Shown: positions 26,943-37,125, counted from the first letter of the stretch. The stretch: 64,000 nt of DNA from Streptomyces sp. H27-C3 (GCF_030063415.1 NZ_JASITA010000006.1:62001-126000); one strand, 5' to 3'. Program-made: numbers and translations. Notes: a model not told the origin generated them from the letters alone.

Positions 26943-28337
26943 TCATGCCGGACTGCCGCTGTCGTTGCTCGCTGCCCCGGGGTCTTCGGCGAGCTTGCGG
27001 TGGGCTGCGGCCTTCCGTTCGTAGATCGCGGCCATCCGCAGGTGGTACTCCGGCTGGTCCTGCTCGTAGATGTCCGGAATGCCGTCCTGGTCGTCGTCGC
27101 GCTCCTCCTCGTCGAACAGCGCACGGTACCTGCGTACCCGCAGCTTGAGCAGAATCGCGGAAAAAACGGCGGCGATCAGCGAGCCGATGAGTACGGCCGC
27201 CTTGACCTGCCCGGTCAGCTCGGCGTCCCCGCCGAACGCGAGCTCGCCGATGAGCAGCGAGACGGTGAAGCCGATGCCGGCGAGTGTGGCGACGGCGAAC
27301 ACATCGGGCCAGGCCAGGTCGTCGTTGAGCTCGGCCCTGGTGAAGCGGGCCGCCAGCCAGGTGCCGCCGAAGATGCCGACGGCCTTGCCCACCACCAGGC
27401 CCAGGACCACACCGAGGGTCTCGGGCCGGGTGAACACATCGCCGAGCGCACCGCCGGAAAGGGTGACCCCGGCGGAGAAGAGCGCGAACAGCGGCACGGC
27501 GAGACCGGCGGAGAGGGGACGTACGAGGTGCTCGATGTGCTCGCCGGGGGAGTGCTCCTCATCCTCGCGGCGCGAGCAGCGGAGCATCAGACCCATCGCG
27601 ACTCCGGCGATCGTGGCGTGCACGCCGCTGTTGTACATCAGCCCCCAGATCACCAGGGCGAGTGGGACGTAGAGGTACCAGCCGTGCACGTTCTTGCGCA
27701 GCAGCACCCAGAAGACGGCGAGGCCGACGACCGCGCCGCCGAGCGCCGCGAAGTCGATGTCGCTGGTGAAGAAGGCCGCGATGATCAGGATGGCGAAGAG
27801 ATCGTCGACGACGGCCAGGGTGAGCAGGAAGGCGCGCAGCGCGGACGGCAGTGAGGTGCCGATGACCGCGAGGACGGCGAGCGCGAACGCGATGTCGGTG
27901 GCCGTCGGGACGGCCCAGCCGCTCATTGAGCCGCCGCCGATGGTGTTCACCGCGACGTAGACCAGGGCGGGCACGGCCATGCCGCAGAGCGCGGCGATCA
28001 CGGGGAGCGCGGCGGCCTTCGGATCGCGCAGTTCACCCGCGACGAGCTCGCGCTTGAGCTCGATGCCGGCGACGAAGAAGAAGACGGCGAGCAGGCCGTC
28101 GGCGGCCCAGTGCTGGACGGACAGGTCCAGGCCCAGCGACGAAGGGCCGATGTGGAAGGCGCGTACGGACTCGTAACTGCTGCTCAGCGGCGTATTGGCC
28201 CAGATCAGAGCGGTGATGGCGGCGATCAGCAGGAGGACGCCGCCGACGGTCTCGGCGCGCAGCGCGTTCGCGACGTAGGTGCGCTCGGGGAGCGAGAGAT
28301 GTCCGAGGAACTTGCGGGTGGGGCTGGGCGCGGCCAC
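26943..28337 (-). CDS. nhaA: Na+/H+ antiporter NhaA
   Basis: 464 residues from GTG 28337, preceded by 'ggaggt' at good spacing; a longer reading to ATG 28367 lacks a ribosome site. Around 11-12 transmembrane segments are visible. 'FFFVAGIELKRELVAGEL' and 'WAVPTATDIAFALAVLAVIG' are the NhaA blocks containing the paired Asp region for ion exchange, and 'LTLAVVDDLFAILIIA' carries the essential double Asp. It exports sodium at alkaline pH. The C-terminal tail (about 60 residues) is charged and cytoplasmic. Confidence 0.92.
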   Translation of the reverse strand: MAAPSPTRKFLGHLSLPERTYVANALRAETVGGVLLLIAAITALIWANTPLSSSYESVRAFHIGPSSLGLDLSVQHWAADGLLAVFFFVAGIELKRELVAGELRDPKAAALPVIAALCGMAVPALVYVAVNTIGGGSMSGWAVPTATDIAFALAVLAVIGTSLPSALRAFLLTLAVVDDLFAILIIAAFFTSDIDFAALGGAVVGLAVFWVLLRKNVHGWYLYVPLALVIWGLMYNSGVHATIAGVAMGLMLRCSRREDEEHSPGEHIEHLVRPLSAGLAVPLFALFSAGVTLSGGALGDVFTRPETLGVVLGLVVGKAVGIFGGTWLAARFTRAELNDDLAWPDVFAVATLAGIGFTVSLLIGELAFGGDAELTGQVKAAVLIGSLIAAVFSAILLKLRVRRYRALFDEEERDDDQDGIPDIYEQDQPEYHLRMAAIYERKAAAHRKLAEDPGAASNDSGSPA

Positions 28338-28483
28338 GAGTGGAGACCTCCGGTCGGTGGGCAGCATGAAGCACATTGCCGACCAGACTTCCCGGCGCAC
28401 CTATGGAGTTTGACGCGTCCGTGACGCGGTCATCACCCTACCGTGGTGCGCGAGGGCGGATCCGGTGATCTTCACCTTACGAG

Positions 28484-28524
28484 TGGAAAGGGCACCCGGC
28501 GCGCGGAGGCGGGTGCCCTTTCCA
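28484..28524 (-). terminator. Terminator downstream of acs
   Basis: 15-bp stem (28484-28498 with 28510-28524), 11-base loop, about 24 bases past the acs stop on the minus strand. The A/T end of the stem would give a short U stretch. Confidence 0.75.
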
Positions 28525-28547
28525 TACTGCTTCAGGTGCCTGCGGGG

Positions 28548-30503
28548 TCAGTCCTCGCTGGAGGCGCTCGGCAGCTGGGTCTGGATCAGGTCCATGACCG
28601 AGGCGTCGGTGAGCGTGGTGACGTCGCCCAGCTGGCGGTTCTCCGCGACATCGCGGAGCAGCCTGCGCATGATCTTGCCGGAGCGGGTCTTGGGCAGCTC
28701 GGCCACCGGGAGGACGCGCTTGGGTTTGGCGATCGGGCCGAGCGTGGTGCCGACGTGATTGCGCAGCTCCGCGACCAGACCGTCGTCCACGCTGGCCGTA
28801 CCGCGCAGGATCACGAACGCGACGATCGCCTGACCGGTGGTCGCGTCCGCCGCGCCCACGACGGCCGCCTCGGCGACCTTCGGGTGGGCGACCAGCGCCG
28901 ACTCGACCTCGGTGGTCGAGATGTTGTGGCCGGACACCAGCATCACGTCGTCGACCCGGCCGAGCAGCCAGATGTCGCCGTCGTCGTCCTTCTTGGCGCC
29001 GTCGCCCGCGAAGTACTTGCCCTGGAAGCGCGACCAGTACGTGTCGATGAACCGCTGGTCGTCGCCCCAGATCGTACGGAGCATGGCGGGCCACGGCTCG
29101 GTCAGGACCAGATATCCGCCGCCGCCGTTCGGGACCTCGTTGCCGTCGTCGTCGACGACGGTGGCCGAGATGCCGGGCAGGCCGCGCTGCGCCGATCCTG
29201 GCTTGGTCGAGGTGACACCGGGCAGCGGCGAGATCATCATCGCGCCGGTCTCCGTCTGCCACCAGGTGTCGACGACCGGGCACGTCCCGGCGCCGATGTT
29301 CCCCCGGTACCAGATCCACGCCTCGGGGTTGATCGGCTCACCCACCGAGCCGAGCACCCGCAGCGAGGACAGGTCGAACTTGGCGGGGATGTCGTCTCCC
29401 CACTTCATGAACGTGCGGATCGCGGTCGGCGCCGTGTAGAGGATCGTGACGCCGTACTTCTGGATGATCTCCCAGAAGCGCCCCTGGTGGGGGGTGTCGG
29501 GCGTGCCCTCGTACATGACCTGCGTCGCGCCGTTGGCCAGCGGTCCGTACACGATGTACGAATGCCCGGTCACCCAGCCGATGTCGGCCGTGCACCAGTA
29601 GACGTCGGTCTCCGGCTTGAGGTCGAAGACGGCGTTGTGGGTGTACGCGGCCTGGGTGAGGTAACCACCCGAGGTGTGCAGGATGCCCTTGGGCTTGCCC
29701 GTCGTCCCCGAGGTGTAGAGGATGAAGAGCGGGTGCTCCGCGTCGAACGCCTCGGGGGTGTGCTCCGCGGACTGGCGGGCGACGATCTCGTCCCACCACA
29801 CGTCCCGGCCGGTGTCCCACGCGGTGTCCTGGCCCGTACGCCGCACGACGAGCACATGCTCGACCTGCGGACACTTGGCGACGGCCTCGTCGATGGCGGG
29901 CTTGAGGGCGGTGGGCTTGCCGCGCCGGTAGCCGCCGTCCGCGGTGATGACCAGCTTGGCGTCGGCGTCCTGGATGCGGGACGCGACGGCTTCGGCCGAG
30001 AAGCCGCCGAAGACGACCGAGTGCGCGGCGCCGATCCGGGCGCAGGCCAGCATGGCCACGGCTGCCTCGGGGATCATCGGCAGATAGACGGCGACGCGGT
30101 CGCCCTTGCGCACGCCCAGCTCGGAGAGGGCGTTCGCGGCGCGCGATACCTCGTCCTTGAGCTCGGCGTAGGTGATCGCGCGGCTGTCGCCGGGCTCGCC
30201 CTCGAAGTGGATGGCGACGCGGTCGCCGTTGCCCGCCTCGACGTGGCGGTCCACGCAGTTGTACGCGACGTTGAGCTTGCCGTCTGCGAACCACTTCGCG
30301 AACGGCGGATTCGACCAGTCGAGGGTCTCGGTCGGCTCGGTGGCCCAAGTGAGCCGCCGGGCCTGCTCGGCCCAGAAGCCCAGCCTGTCCGCCTCGGCCT
30401 GTTCGTACGCCTCCGCCGTCACATTGGCGTTCGCGGCCAGCTCAGCAGGCGGAGCGAAGCGGCGCTCCTCCTTCAGAAGGTTGGCCAGGCTTTCGTTGCT
30501 CAC
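28548..30503 (-). CDS. acs: Acetyl-CoA synthetase
   Basis: 651 residues. '[17 protein letters not shown]' is the AMP-binding P-loop, '[10 protein letters not shown]' a core adenylate block, '[19 protein letters not shown]' the hinge Asp region, and '[17 protein letters not shown]' the C-terminal Lys that is acetylated to switch off the enzyme. '[18 protein letters not shown]' is specific for acetyl-CoA synthetases. It makes acetyl-CoA from acetate, ATP and CoA. Length is that of the family. It is monocistronic, with its own terminator. Confidence 0.95.
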   Translation of the reverse strand: MSNESLANLLKEERRFAPPAELAANANVTAEAYEQAEADRLGFWAEQARRLTWATEPTETLDWSNPPFAKWFADGKLNVAYNCVDRHVEAGNGDRVAIHFEGEPGDSRAITYAELKDEVSRAANALSELGVRKGDRVAVYLPMIPEAAVAMLACARIGAAHSVVFGGFSAEAVASRIQDADAKLVITADGGYRRGKPTALKPAIDEAVAKCPQVEHVLVVRRTGQDTAWDTGRDVWWDEIVARQSAEHTPEAFDAEHPLFILYTSGTTGKPKGILHTSGGYLTQAAYTHNAVFDLKPETDVYWCTADIGWVTGHSYIVYGPLANGATQVMYEGTPDTPHQGRFWEIIQKYGVTILYTAPTAIRTFMKWGDDIPAKFDLSSLRVLGSVGEPINPEAWIWYRGNIGAGTCPVVDTWWQTETGAMMISPLPGVTSTKPGSAQRGLPGISATVVDDDGNEVPNGGGGYLVLTEPWPAMLRTIWGDDQRFIDTYWSRFQGKYFAGDGAKKDDDGDIWLLGRVDDVMLVSGHNISTTEVESALVAHPKVAEAAVVGAADATTGQAIVAFVILRGTASVDDGLVAELRNHVGTTLGPIAKPKRVLPVAELPKTRSGKIMRRLLRDVAENRQLGDVTTLTDASVMDLIQTQLPSASSED

Positions 30504-30886
30504 GACATCTCCCTTTCCCAGGGCGTCCGATGTGTCCCGTCCCCTAGCTCATCAGTCCCGTGCCCGGGTGACAAGAGGCTTCCCGGAATTGGTTTAGACC
30601 TGTGAGCTGCGGTGGGCCGGTGCGGCGGCTGATTCACGAAGTGCGTACGGCGCCTCCCGGCGGGTCGCGCGGGGAGGCGCCGTACGGTCTCACGGACGGG
30701 AGGGCGGTCCGGTTCAGACCCGGTCTTACGGACGGGAGGGTGGTGCGGTTCAGGCCGGTCTCAGGGGCGCGAGTGTGGTGCGGTTCAGGCCGGTCTTACG
30801 GGCGGGAGGGTGGTGCGGTTCGGACGCGCGACTCTCCTTCGAGGTCCTGGGCCTCCGGAGCCCCGGGACCTTCCGGACCTCGGCCG
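30504..30886. other. Intergenic interval between acs and the SulP-CA gene, with tandem repeats
   Basis: About 380 bases. The right half is occupied by the 35-bp repeats at 30685-30825, close to the 3' end of the SulP-carbonic anhydrase gene. The left part should hold the acs promoter. No supported gene is seen. Confidence 0.6.
30685..30825 (+). repeat. Four imperfect 35-bp tandem repeats
   Basis: Units start at 30685, 30721, 30756 and 30791, each beginning 'cggtct' and containing a block like 'gggagggtggtgcggttc'. The last three are exactly 35 bases apart and the first has one extra base. Units differ at several positions, so the array is not brand new. Confidence 0.85.
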
Positions 30887-33442
30887 TCAGACGCGTGACT
30901 CTTCGCGTGAGCCGTCGGGCGGCCCTTCGAGTTTCCCCGGGTGCATGCCTTCGTCGTCGTACGCCGAGGGGCCGATCCGGTCGAAGACCTCCGCGCTCTC
31001 GCCGACCAGCGCGCCGTCCTCCAGGAGATACGCCTGGGCCTCGCCGACATGGAAGTACATGCCGTGCAGTTCGAGCGCGCCTTCGGCGAGCCCCCGCTGC
31101 ACTGCCTCGTGGCTGCGCAGATGCTCCAACTGCTGGACCACATTGGTCAGACAGAGCTGCTCGATCGCGTCGGTCGGCAGCCTCCCGGAGATCCGCGCCC
31201 AGGAGTGGTGACGGCTCTTCATCCGCTCCAGGCTGGGCAGCCCGTGCCGCAGCCAGCGGCGCAGGGGTGACTGCGCGCCGTCCGACGGCGTATTCATCAG
31301 GGCCTGCATCGCTCCGCAGCCGGAGTGCCCGCAGATGGTGATGGACCCCACCTTCAGCACGTCCACGGCGTACTCGATGGCCGCGGCCACCGAGTCGTCC
31401 GCACCCACCGCGCCCGGCGGGGGCACCAGATTTCCCACATTGCGTACGGTGAAGAGGTCGCCGGGGCCGCTGGACGTGATCATGCTGGTGACCAGGCGGG
31501 AGTCGGCGCAGGTGATGAAGAGCTGCGAGGGCCGCTGCCCCTCGCGCGCCAGCCGGGCCAGCTCCTCGCGAACCAGCGGCGCCGTATTGCGCTGGAAGGC
31601 GCTGAGCCCGCTGGCCAGTTGACCGCCGCTCGCCCGTCTCGGTGCGACGGAGCGGATGGGGTGGTCGGACTGGGTGGCCCGAGTGGCCTGAGTGGTCCGG
31701 GAGGGGCTGTCGTGCCGGTCCGCATCGGGGGCGGAATCGGCGGGTGACTGGATCACGGGCCTACCGGAGCCGTCGGCCGGCGCGGTGCCGTGGTCGTCGC
31801 AGTGGTGGTTGCGCCAGGGCGTCCAGGGCCGGCAGCAGGTGTGCGCGGCGGAGACCGGGCCCGCGAAACGGTTGTCCGAACGCCCGGCGACCTCGACCCG
31901 GCCGCCCTGGGCGACATGCGCGTCCTGCCAGTCCTGGAGGGCCTCGAACGCCGCGTGGTCCATGAACGCCCCGTCCAGCTCGACAACCGCGTGCGCCCCC
32001 TGGGGCACCTGGTTCAGTGTGCGGCTCAGCCTGGGCACGGCGAGGAACGTCAACTGCCCGCGCGCCCGCACATGGTGGACGCCGTCCGCCGAGATCTCGG
32101 CGGTGATGCGGGTCTTGGCCAGCCGGTGCAGTGCCACGGCGACCGCCACCGCGACGCCGATCACCACACCTTCGAGCACCCCGTCGAGCACCACGGCGAC
32201 CATCGTGACCGCGTAGACGAGCATCTCCCGGTGGCGCGTCACGCTGCGCAGGTGGGTGATGTTCACCATCTGGATGCCGACGAACATCACCAGTGCGGCG
32301 AGCGCGGCCAGCGGAATCAGATCGAGGACGGGTACCAGGAGCAGGGCCGCGAGCACGATCCACAGGCCGTGCAGCATCGTCGAGTTGCGGGTGATCCCGC
32401 CCGCCGACACATTCGCGGCGCTGCGGACGGCGACTCCGGTGATGGGCAGTCCGCCGAGCGCACCGGAGACGATGTTCGCCGCGCCCTGCCCGACCAGCTC
32501 CCGGTCGAGATTGGCCCGCGGGATCCTGATCCGCGGCTCCTTGCGGGCGGCAACCAGCTTGTCGACGGCGACGGCGGACAGCAGCGACTCGACGCTGCCC
32601 ACCAGGGTGACGGTGAGGACGGCGGCCAGGATGCCGAGGACCGGGCCCTCGGGCAGCTCGGGCAGGGCGTGGCTGCGCCAGGACGGCAGGTCGACGCGCG
32701 GCAGGCTCAGCCCGGCGAACGCCGCGACTGCGGTGGCCGCGGCTACCGCGGCGAGGGCGGCCGGGATCTTCCGCACGATCCGGCCCGTATGGCCTGGAAT
32801 GCGCGGCCAGAGCAGCAGCACCGTGACGGTGAGGGCACTCACGGACAGGGCGACCGGATGCAGGTCGGCCAACTGGGCGGGCAGGCCGCGCACATTGGCC
32901 ACCGCGGAGCTCTGCGGGGTGCCGCCCAGGACGATGTGCAGCTGGGCGAGGGCGATGGTGACGCCGATGCCGGCCAGCATGCCGTGCACGATCGCCGGGC
33001 TGACGGCGAGGGCGGATCGGGCCACGCGCACTGTGGCCAGGGCGAGTTGGGCGACGCCGGCGAGCACGGTGATGGCGCAGGTGGTACGCCATCCGTACCG
33101 CTGGATCAGCTCGGCTGTGACCACCGTGAGCCCGGCCGCGGGCCCGCTGACCTGGAGTGCGGAGCCGCCGAGCCGACCGGCGACGATGCCGCCGACGGCG
33201 GCTGCGACCAGGCCCGCCTGGAGCGGTGCGCCGGTGGCGAGGGCGATGCCCAGGGAGAGCGGCAGCGCGATCAGGAAGACGGCGACCGATGCGGACAGAT
33301 CCGCTCCGGCGATACGGAAGCGGCGGCCACCGGGCGGGCGGCCGGCGGACGGCGGGCCGTGCGGGCGCTGGAATCGGGACACGAGGGATGTGCGCGTGGC
33401 GCGAGATGTGTGGTCGTTGCGAGTGGGGACGCAGGCAGACAT
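30887..33442 (-). CDS. SulP-type anion transporter fused to beta-carbonic anhydrase
   Basis: 851 residues. The N-terminal part (about 45-480) is a SulP transporter with some ten transmembrane helices ('GLVAAAVGGIVAGRLGGSAL', 'GQGAANIVSGALGGLP'), then a STAS-like domain (about 480-560) with 'VVELDGAFMDHAAFEAL'. After a Ser/Pro/Thr-rich linker the C-terminal 190 residues are a beta-carbonic anhydrase: 'FITCADSRLV' (Cys and Asp-Arg pair) and 'ICGHSGCGAMQAL' (His and Cys) bind zinc. Such fusions are thought to move bicarbonate and equilibrate it with CO2. The start is 33442. Confidence 0.92.
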   Translation of the reverse strand: MSACVPTRNDHTSRATRTSLVSRFQRPHGPPSAGRPPGGRRFRIAGADLSASVAVFLIALPLSLGIALATGAPLQAGLVAAAVGGIVAGRLGGSALQVSGPAAGLTVVTAELIQRYGWRTTCAITVLAGVAQLALATVRVARSALAVSPAIVHGMLAGIGVTIALAQLHIVLGGTPQSSAVANVRGLPAQLADLHPVALSVSALTVTVLLLWPRIPGHTGRIVRKIPAALAAVAAATAVAAFAGLSLPRVDLPSWRSHALPELPEGPVLGILAAVLTVTLVGSVESLLSAVAVDKLVAARKEPRIRIPRANLDRELVGQGAANIVSGALGGLPITGVAVRSAANVSAGGITRNSTMLHGLWIVLAALLLVPVLDLIPLAALAALVMFVGIQMVNITHLRSVTRHREMLVYAVTMVAVVLDGVLEGVVIGVAVAVAVALHRLAKTRITAEISADGVHHVRARGQLTFLAVPRLSRTLNQVPQGAHAVVELDGAFMDHAAFEALQDWQDAHVAQGGRVEVAGRSDNRFAGPVSAAHTCCRPWTPWRNHHCDDHGTAPADGSGRPVIQSPADSAPDADRHDSPSRTTQATRATQSDHPIRSVAPRRASGGQLASGLSAFQRNTAPLVREELARLAREGQRPSQLFITCADSRLVTSMITSSGPGDLFTVRNVGNLVPPPGAVGADDSVAAAIEYAVDVLKVGSITICGHSGCGAMQALMNTPSDGAQSPLRRWLRHGLPSLERMKSRHHSWARISGRLPTDAIEQLCLTNVVQQLEHLRSHEAVQRGLAEGALELHGMYFHVGEAQAYLLEDGALVGESAEVFDRIGPSAYDDEGMHPGKLEGPPDGSREESRV

Positions 33443-33750
33443 AGGTTCCCGTCTTCTCCGGGGCGGCGCGGTCGCGGGACGTGGGGTCGCGGCCGTGGGG
33501 CACGGCGTGCAGCGGCGGGATCTTTCAACTCTCGGTAAACGAATCGTAATGCAGGGTAAAGGACCAAGGGTGATTTACCGGTCAAATAGGTCAATCATTC
33601 ACCCGTTCCAGTGAATAGGCATTTTGTGCGGCTTGTCACATCTTCCCCTTTGCTGAGGCATGCGAGGTTTGCCGCGCCATCTCGGCAATTCCGCGCCGTG
33701 TCGGCAAATCAACGCATCAACGCAGGAGACCTGAGGAAGAGGGTGGGCGG
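33443..33750. promoter_or_regulatory. Divergent intergenic region
   Basis: About 310 bases, relatively A/T-rich around 33530-33620, separating the leftward SulP-CA gene from the rightward lipoprotein gene. Promoters for both must be here. No defined operator was recognised. Confidence 0.45.
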
Positions 33751-35067
33751 ATGATGGCCGCCACGAAGAGGATCGCTGTCGGCGTCGTCGCCATGACCAT
33801 GGCCGCGGCACTGGCCGGCTGCTCGGGATCCGTTTTCGGTTCCGGGTCCGGTGCTCCCGCTGCCAAGGAGGGGGCCCACGGAGCGAAGAAGAACGTTCCG
33901 GCGGCGGCGCCCAAGAGCGCGGTGCGTCTGATCGGGGACGGCTCGACCGCGTTCACCGGAGCCCAGCCCCATCTGCTCAAGCCGAAGCGGCTGAAGGCGG
34001 GGCAGAAGCCCCCGCAGTTCGTGGTCTTCTCGTGGGACGGCGCGGGCGAGGACAGCCAGCAGCTCTTCTCCCACTTCCGCAAGGTCGCCAAGAAGTACGA
34101 CGCGACGATGACGTACTTCCTCAGCGGCGTCTATCTCCTCCCGGAGGAGAAGAGACACCTCTACGATCCGCCGAAGCACTCCGCGGGCCGGTCCGACATC
34201 GGCTTCAACGACGCCGAAGGCATCAAGGACACCGTGGAACACCTCCGCGGCGCCTGGCTGGACGGCAACGAGATCGGCACGCACTTCAACGGCCACTTCT
34301 GCGGCAAGGACGGTGGCGTCGGCACCTGGTCCACCGAGGAGTGGAAGAGCGAGATCTCGCAGGCCAAGGCCTTCGTGAAGCGCTGGAAGACCAACTCGGG
34401 CCTGTCGAAGGCCAAGCCGCTGCCCTTCGACTACGACAAGGAGCTCGTCGGCGCCCGCACGCCCTGCCTGGAAGGGCAGAAGAACATGATGAAGGCCGGA
34501 AAGGCGCTGGGCTTCCGCTACGACTCCAGCGGCGTCGGCAAGCAGGTCTGGCCGAAGAAGACCGAGGGGCTGTGGGACATGCCGCTCCAGCTCGTCCCGG
34601 TGCCGGGACGGGCCTTCGAAACGCTCTCGATGGACTACAACTTCATGGTCAACCAGTCGGGAACGGTCAAGGGGGATCCCTCGCAGCACGCCTACTGGGG
34701 TGACCAGATGCGCGACGGCCTGCTCAAGGCCTTCGGCCGCTCGTACACCGGAAACCGCGCCCCGCTGATCATCGGCAACCACTTCGAATCCTGGAACGGC
34801 GGCACGTACATGCGCGCCATCGAGGAGACGATCAAGACGGTCTGTGTGCAGCGCGATGTGCGCTGCGTGTCCTTTAAGCAGGTGGCCGATTGGCTGGACG
34901 TGCAGGACCCGAAGGTGCTGGAAAAGATGGGCACCCTCGACGTGGGCCAGGCGCCGAAGGAGGGCTGGCCCGCCTTCCTCGCCCCCCGGCCCGCGGCCGC
35001 CCCGCCCACCGGGGCAGCCGCACCGGCGAGGCCGGCAGCTCCGGCCAAGCCGGCGGACGGCCGCTGA
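33751..35067 (+). CDS. Polysaccharide-deacetylase-like lipoprotein
   Basis: 438 residues. A lipoprotein signal with lipobox 'LAGC' cleaves near residue 24, so the protein is anchored outside the cell. 'FVVFSWDGAGED' and 'YFLSGVYLLP' match the start of a NodB-like fold, and 'GNEIGTHFNGHFCG' resembles the metal-binding His block; 'IIGNHFESWNGGTY' near the end is another His-containing segment. The metal Asp and His set is not in the exact canonical form, so activity is uncertain. The C-terminus is an Ala/Pro/Gly tail. ATG 33754 is an alternative start. Confidence 0.75.
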   Translation: MMAATKRIAVGVVAMTMAAALAGCSGSVFGSGSGAPAAKEGAHGAKKNVPAAAPKSAVRLIGDGSTAFTGAQPHLLKPKRLKAGQKPPQFVVFSWDGAGEDSQQLFSHFRKVAKKYDATMTYFLSGVYLLPEEKRHLYDPPKHSAGRSDIGFNDAEGIKDTVEHLRGAWLDGNEIGTHFNGHFCGKDGGVGTWSTEEWKSEISQAKAFVKRWKTNSGLSKAKPLPFDYDKELVGARTPCLEGQKNMMKAGKALGFRYDSSGVGKQVWPKKTEGLWDMPLQLVPVPGRAFETLSMDYNFMVNQSGTVKGDPSQHAYWGDQMRDGLLKAFGRSYTGNRAPLIIGNHFESWNGGTYMRAIEETIKTVCVQRDVRCVSFKQVADWLDVQDPKVLEKMGTLDVGQAPKEGWPAFLAPRPAAAPPTGAAAPARPAAPAKPADGR

Positions 35068-35202
35068 CTTCTCGGTCAAGCCGGCGGAGAAGCGCTGACG
35101 TCTCGGTCGAGTCGGCCGAGAGCCACGGGCTTCTCGGTCAGGCTGCGGGCTGAGGAGCCCGGGCCCTCCGCCAGTCCGTCTGAGGGACACGGTCAGGCCG
35201 GC

Positions 35203-36198
35203 TCAGGCCGGCTGAGGAGCACCGACCTCCGGGAAGCTCTCGTCGAGTACGAAGGCGGGGTCGACCTGGGCAGCCAGGTCGGCGCCCGTCTTCGCGTTTC
35301 CCCAGCTCTCCGCGTTCTTCAGATGGAACTGCACCATCTGCCGCGTGTAGCGCTCCCAGTCGCGTTGTGCGTACGAGTCCTCCGCGGCGTTCTGCAGGGC
35401 CTGGAGGGCGAGGCGGTTGTCCGCCTCCAGGAGCTCGAAGGCGGCCGGGCGGCCCTTCTCCATCCTGCGGACCCAGTCGGAGGCGCCGACGGTGACCAGG
35501 AGGTCGTCGCCGACCTCCTCACGCAGGAAGTCGATGTCGTCCTGGCCCTGCACCTTGTTGCCCACGACGTTGAGGGCCACGCCGTAGTCCCTGGCGTACT
35601 CCTTGTACTGCCGGTAGACGGAGACACCCTTGCGGGTCGGCTCGGCCACCAGGAAGGTCATGTCGAAGCGGGTGAACATGCCGGACGCGAAGGAGTCGGA
35701 GCCGGCCGTCATGTCCACGACGACGTACTCCTCCGGACCGTCGACGAGGTGGTTGAGGCACAGCTCGACCGCGCCGACCTTGGAGTGGTAGCAGGCGACG
35801 CCCAGGTCGGACTCGGTGAAGGGCCCGGTCGCCATCAGCCGGATCTCGCCGTCGTCCAGCTGGACGGGGCGGGCGCAGGCGTCGTACACCGGATTGTCCT
35901 CGGCCACCCGAAGCAGCCTCGAACCCTCGCCGGGCGGGGTCGTCTTGATCATCGTCTCGGCGGAGGCGATGCGGGGGTTGGTGCCGCGCAGATAGTCCTT
36001 GATGAGGGGGAGGTGCGCCCCCATGGCGGGCAGTGCGGCGGCCTGGGCCTCGTCGAGCCCCAGCGCGGCGCCCAGGTGCTGGTTGATGTCGGCATCCACG
36101 GCGACGACCGTGGCCTCATTGGCGGTGAGGTGACGGATGAACAGCGAGGACAGCGTGGTCTTCCCGCTGCCACCCTTCCCTACGAAAGCGATCTTCAT
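35203..36198 (-). CDS. CooC-like P-loop ATPase
   Basis: 331 residues from ATG 36198 ('MKIAFVGKGGSGKTTLSSLF'), a GTG two codons upstream being possible. The Walker A with signature Lys and 'VAVDADINQHLGAALG' are typical of CooC/MinD-type ATPases; 'VVVDMTAGSDSFASGMF' is Walker B. CooC loads nickel into CO dehydrogenase, but no such enzyme is encoded here. The Cys pair for metal in CooC is not obvious ('YDACARP' and 'LGVACYHS' are single cysteines). The role is unknown. Confidence 0.8.
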   Translation of the reverse strand: MKIAFVGKGGSGKTTLSSLFIRHLTANEATVVAVDADINQHLGAALGLDEAQAAALPAMGAHLPLIKDYLRGTNPRIASAETMIKTTPPGEGSRLLRVAEDNPVYDACARPVQLDDGEIRLMATGPFTESDLGVACYHSKVGAVELCLNHLVDGPEEYVVVDMTAGSDSFASGMFTRFDMTFLVAEPTRKGVSVYRQYKEYARDYGVALNVVGNKVQGQDDIDFLREEVGDDLLVTVGASDWVRRMEKGRPAAFELLEADNRLALQALQNAAEDSYAQRDWERYTRQMVQFHLKNAESWGNAKTGADLAAQVDPAFVLDESFPEVGAPQPA

Positions 36199-36300
36199 GT
36201 TCACCAAGGGTAATCGCATGATTGCTCCTGGTGTGCACTGTGAGTGAAGAAGACCACTCCAAGGTGGGGTGAGTGCCGGGTGTGCGTAGGCTCCTTACTT

Positions 36301-37125
36301 ATGAGTACGAAAGCTGATCCGTTGGAGGCGCTGGGCTCGCTGCCCGGTGTGCCCGAGGCCGTCGACTCCGTGCGCAAGGCCGTGGACCAGGTCTACGGGC
36401 ACCGGGTCATGAGGCGCCGCAGCAACGAGATCACCGCGGAGGCGGCGCTGCGCGGGGCGCGTGGCTCGGCGGCCCTCTCGGGCGCGGACTGGGCGCTCGA
36501 GGAGGTGCGCAGACGCACCGACTTCAGTCAGGATGCCGAGTCGCGCACGGTCGGCGGGGCGCTTCGACTGACGGCCGAGGCCGGTCAGCTGCTGTCCGTC
36601 TGGCGGCAGTCGCCGCTGCGGGTGCTGGCCAGGCTGCATCTGGTCGCGGCCGGTGGTGCGGACGTGTCCGACGAACTGGTGGGCCGTCCGCGGCTCGCGG
36701 GTGAGCCGGTCGATGAGCCGCTGGTCGAGCTCGCGGTGCCCGGTGCGGACGAGGTGGCGGGACGGCTCGAGGGCTTGTCCGGGCTGGTCGTCGCGGGCGG
36801 CTCCGCGCCTGCTCTGGTGACGGCGGCCGTGGTGCAGGGCGAACTGCTGGCGCTGCGCCCGTTCGGCTCGCACAACGGGCTGGTGGCGCGGACCGCCGGA
36901 CGCATCGTGCTGATCGGCAGCGGCCTCGACCCGAAGTCGGTCTGCCCGCTGGAGGTGGGCCACGCGGAGCTGGGGCGTGCGGCGTATGTCGCGGCGCTGG
37001 ACGGCTATGTGTCGGGGACGCCCGCGGGAATGGCGGCGTGGATCGCGCACTGCGGGCGCGCCGTGGAGCTGGGGGCCAGGGAATCGACGGCCGTCTGCGA
37101 GGCGCTTCAGCGCGGAGCGGCGTAG
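36301..37125 (+). CDS. Fic-like protein with degenerate motif
   Basis: 274 residues. The segment 'LALRPFGSHNGLVARTAGR' resembles the Fic motif HPFxxGNGRxxR, but the leading His is replaced (R in 'LRPF'), and GNG has become HNG. Upstream helices and 'LARLHLVAAGGADVSDELVGRPR' fit a Fido fold. In genomes it is often labelled oxidoreductase, with no support. Without the catalytic His it may not transfer AMP. It lies between the CooC-like ATPase (divergent) and the 6S-like RNA locus. Confidence 0.6.
   Translation: MSTKADPLEALGSLPGVPEAVDSVRKAVDQVYGHRVMRRRSNEITAEAALRGARGSAALSGADWALEEVRRRTDFSQDAESRTVGGALRLTAEAGQLLSVWRQSPLRVLARLHLVAAGGADVSDELVGRPRLAGEPVDEPLVELAVPGADEVAGRLEGLSGLVVAGGSAPALVTAAVVQGELLALRPFGSHNGLVARTAGRIVLIGSGLDPKSVCPLEVGHAELGRAAYVAALDGYVSGTPAGMAAWIAHCGRAVELGARESTAVCEALQRGAA

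Noticed and set aside
28443..30605. 720-codon plus-strand frame opposite acs
   Set aside because: Antisense to a well supported acetyl-CoA synthetase, with no recognisable content.
31761..33503. 580-codon minus-strand frame over the SulP-CA gene
   Set aside because: Overlaps in another frame and is Arg/His/Pro-rich, a codon-bias shadow.
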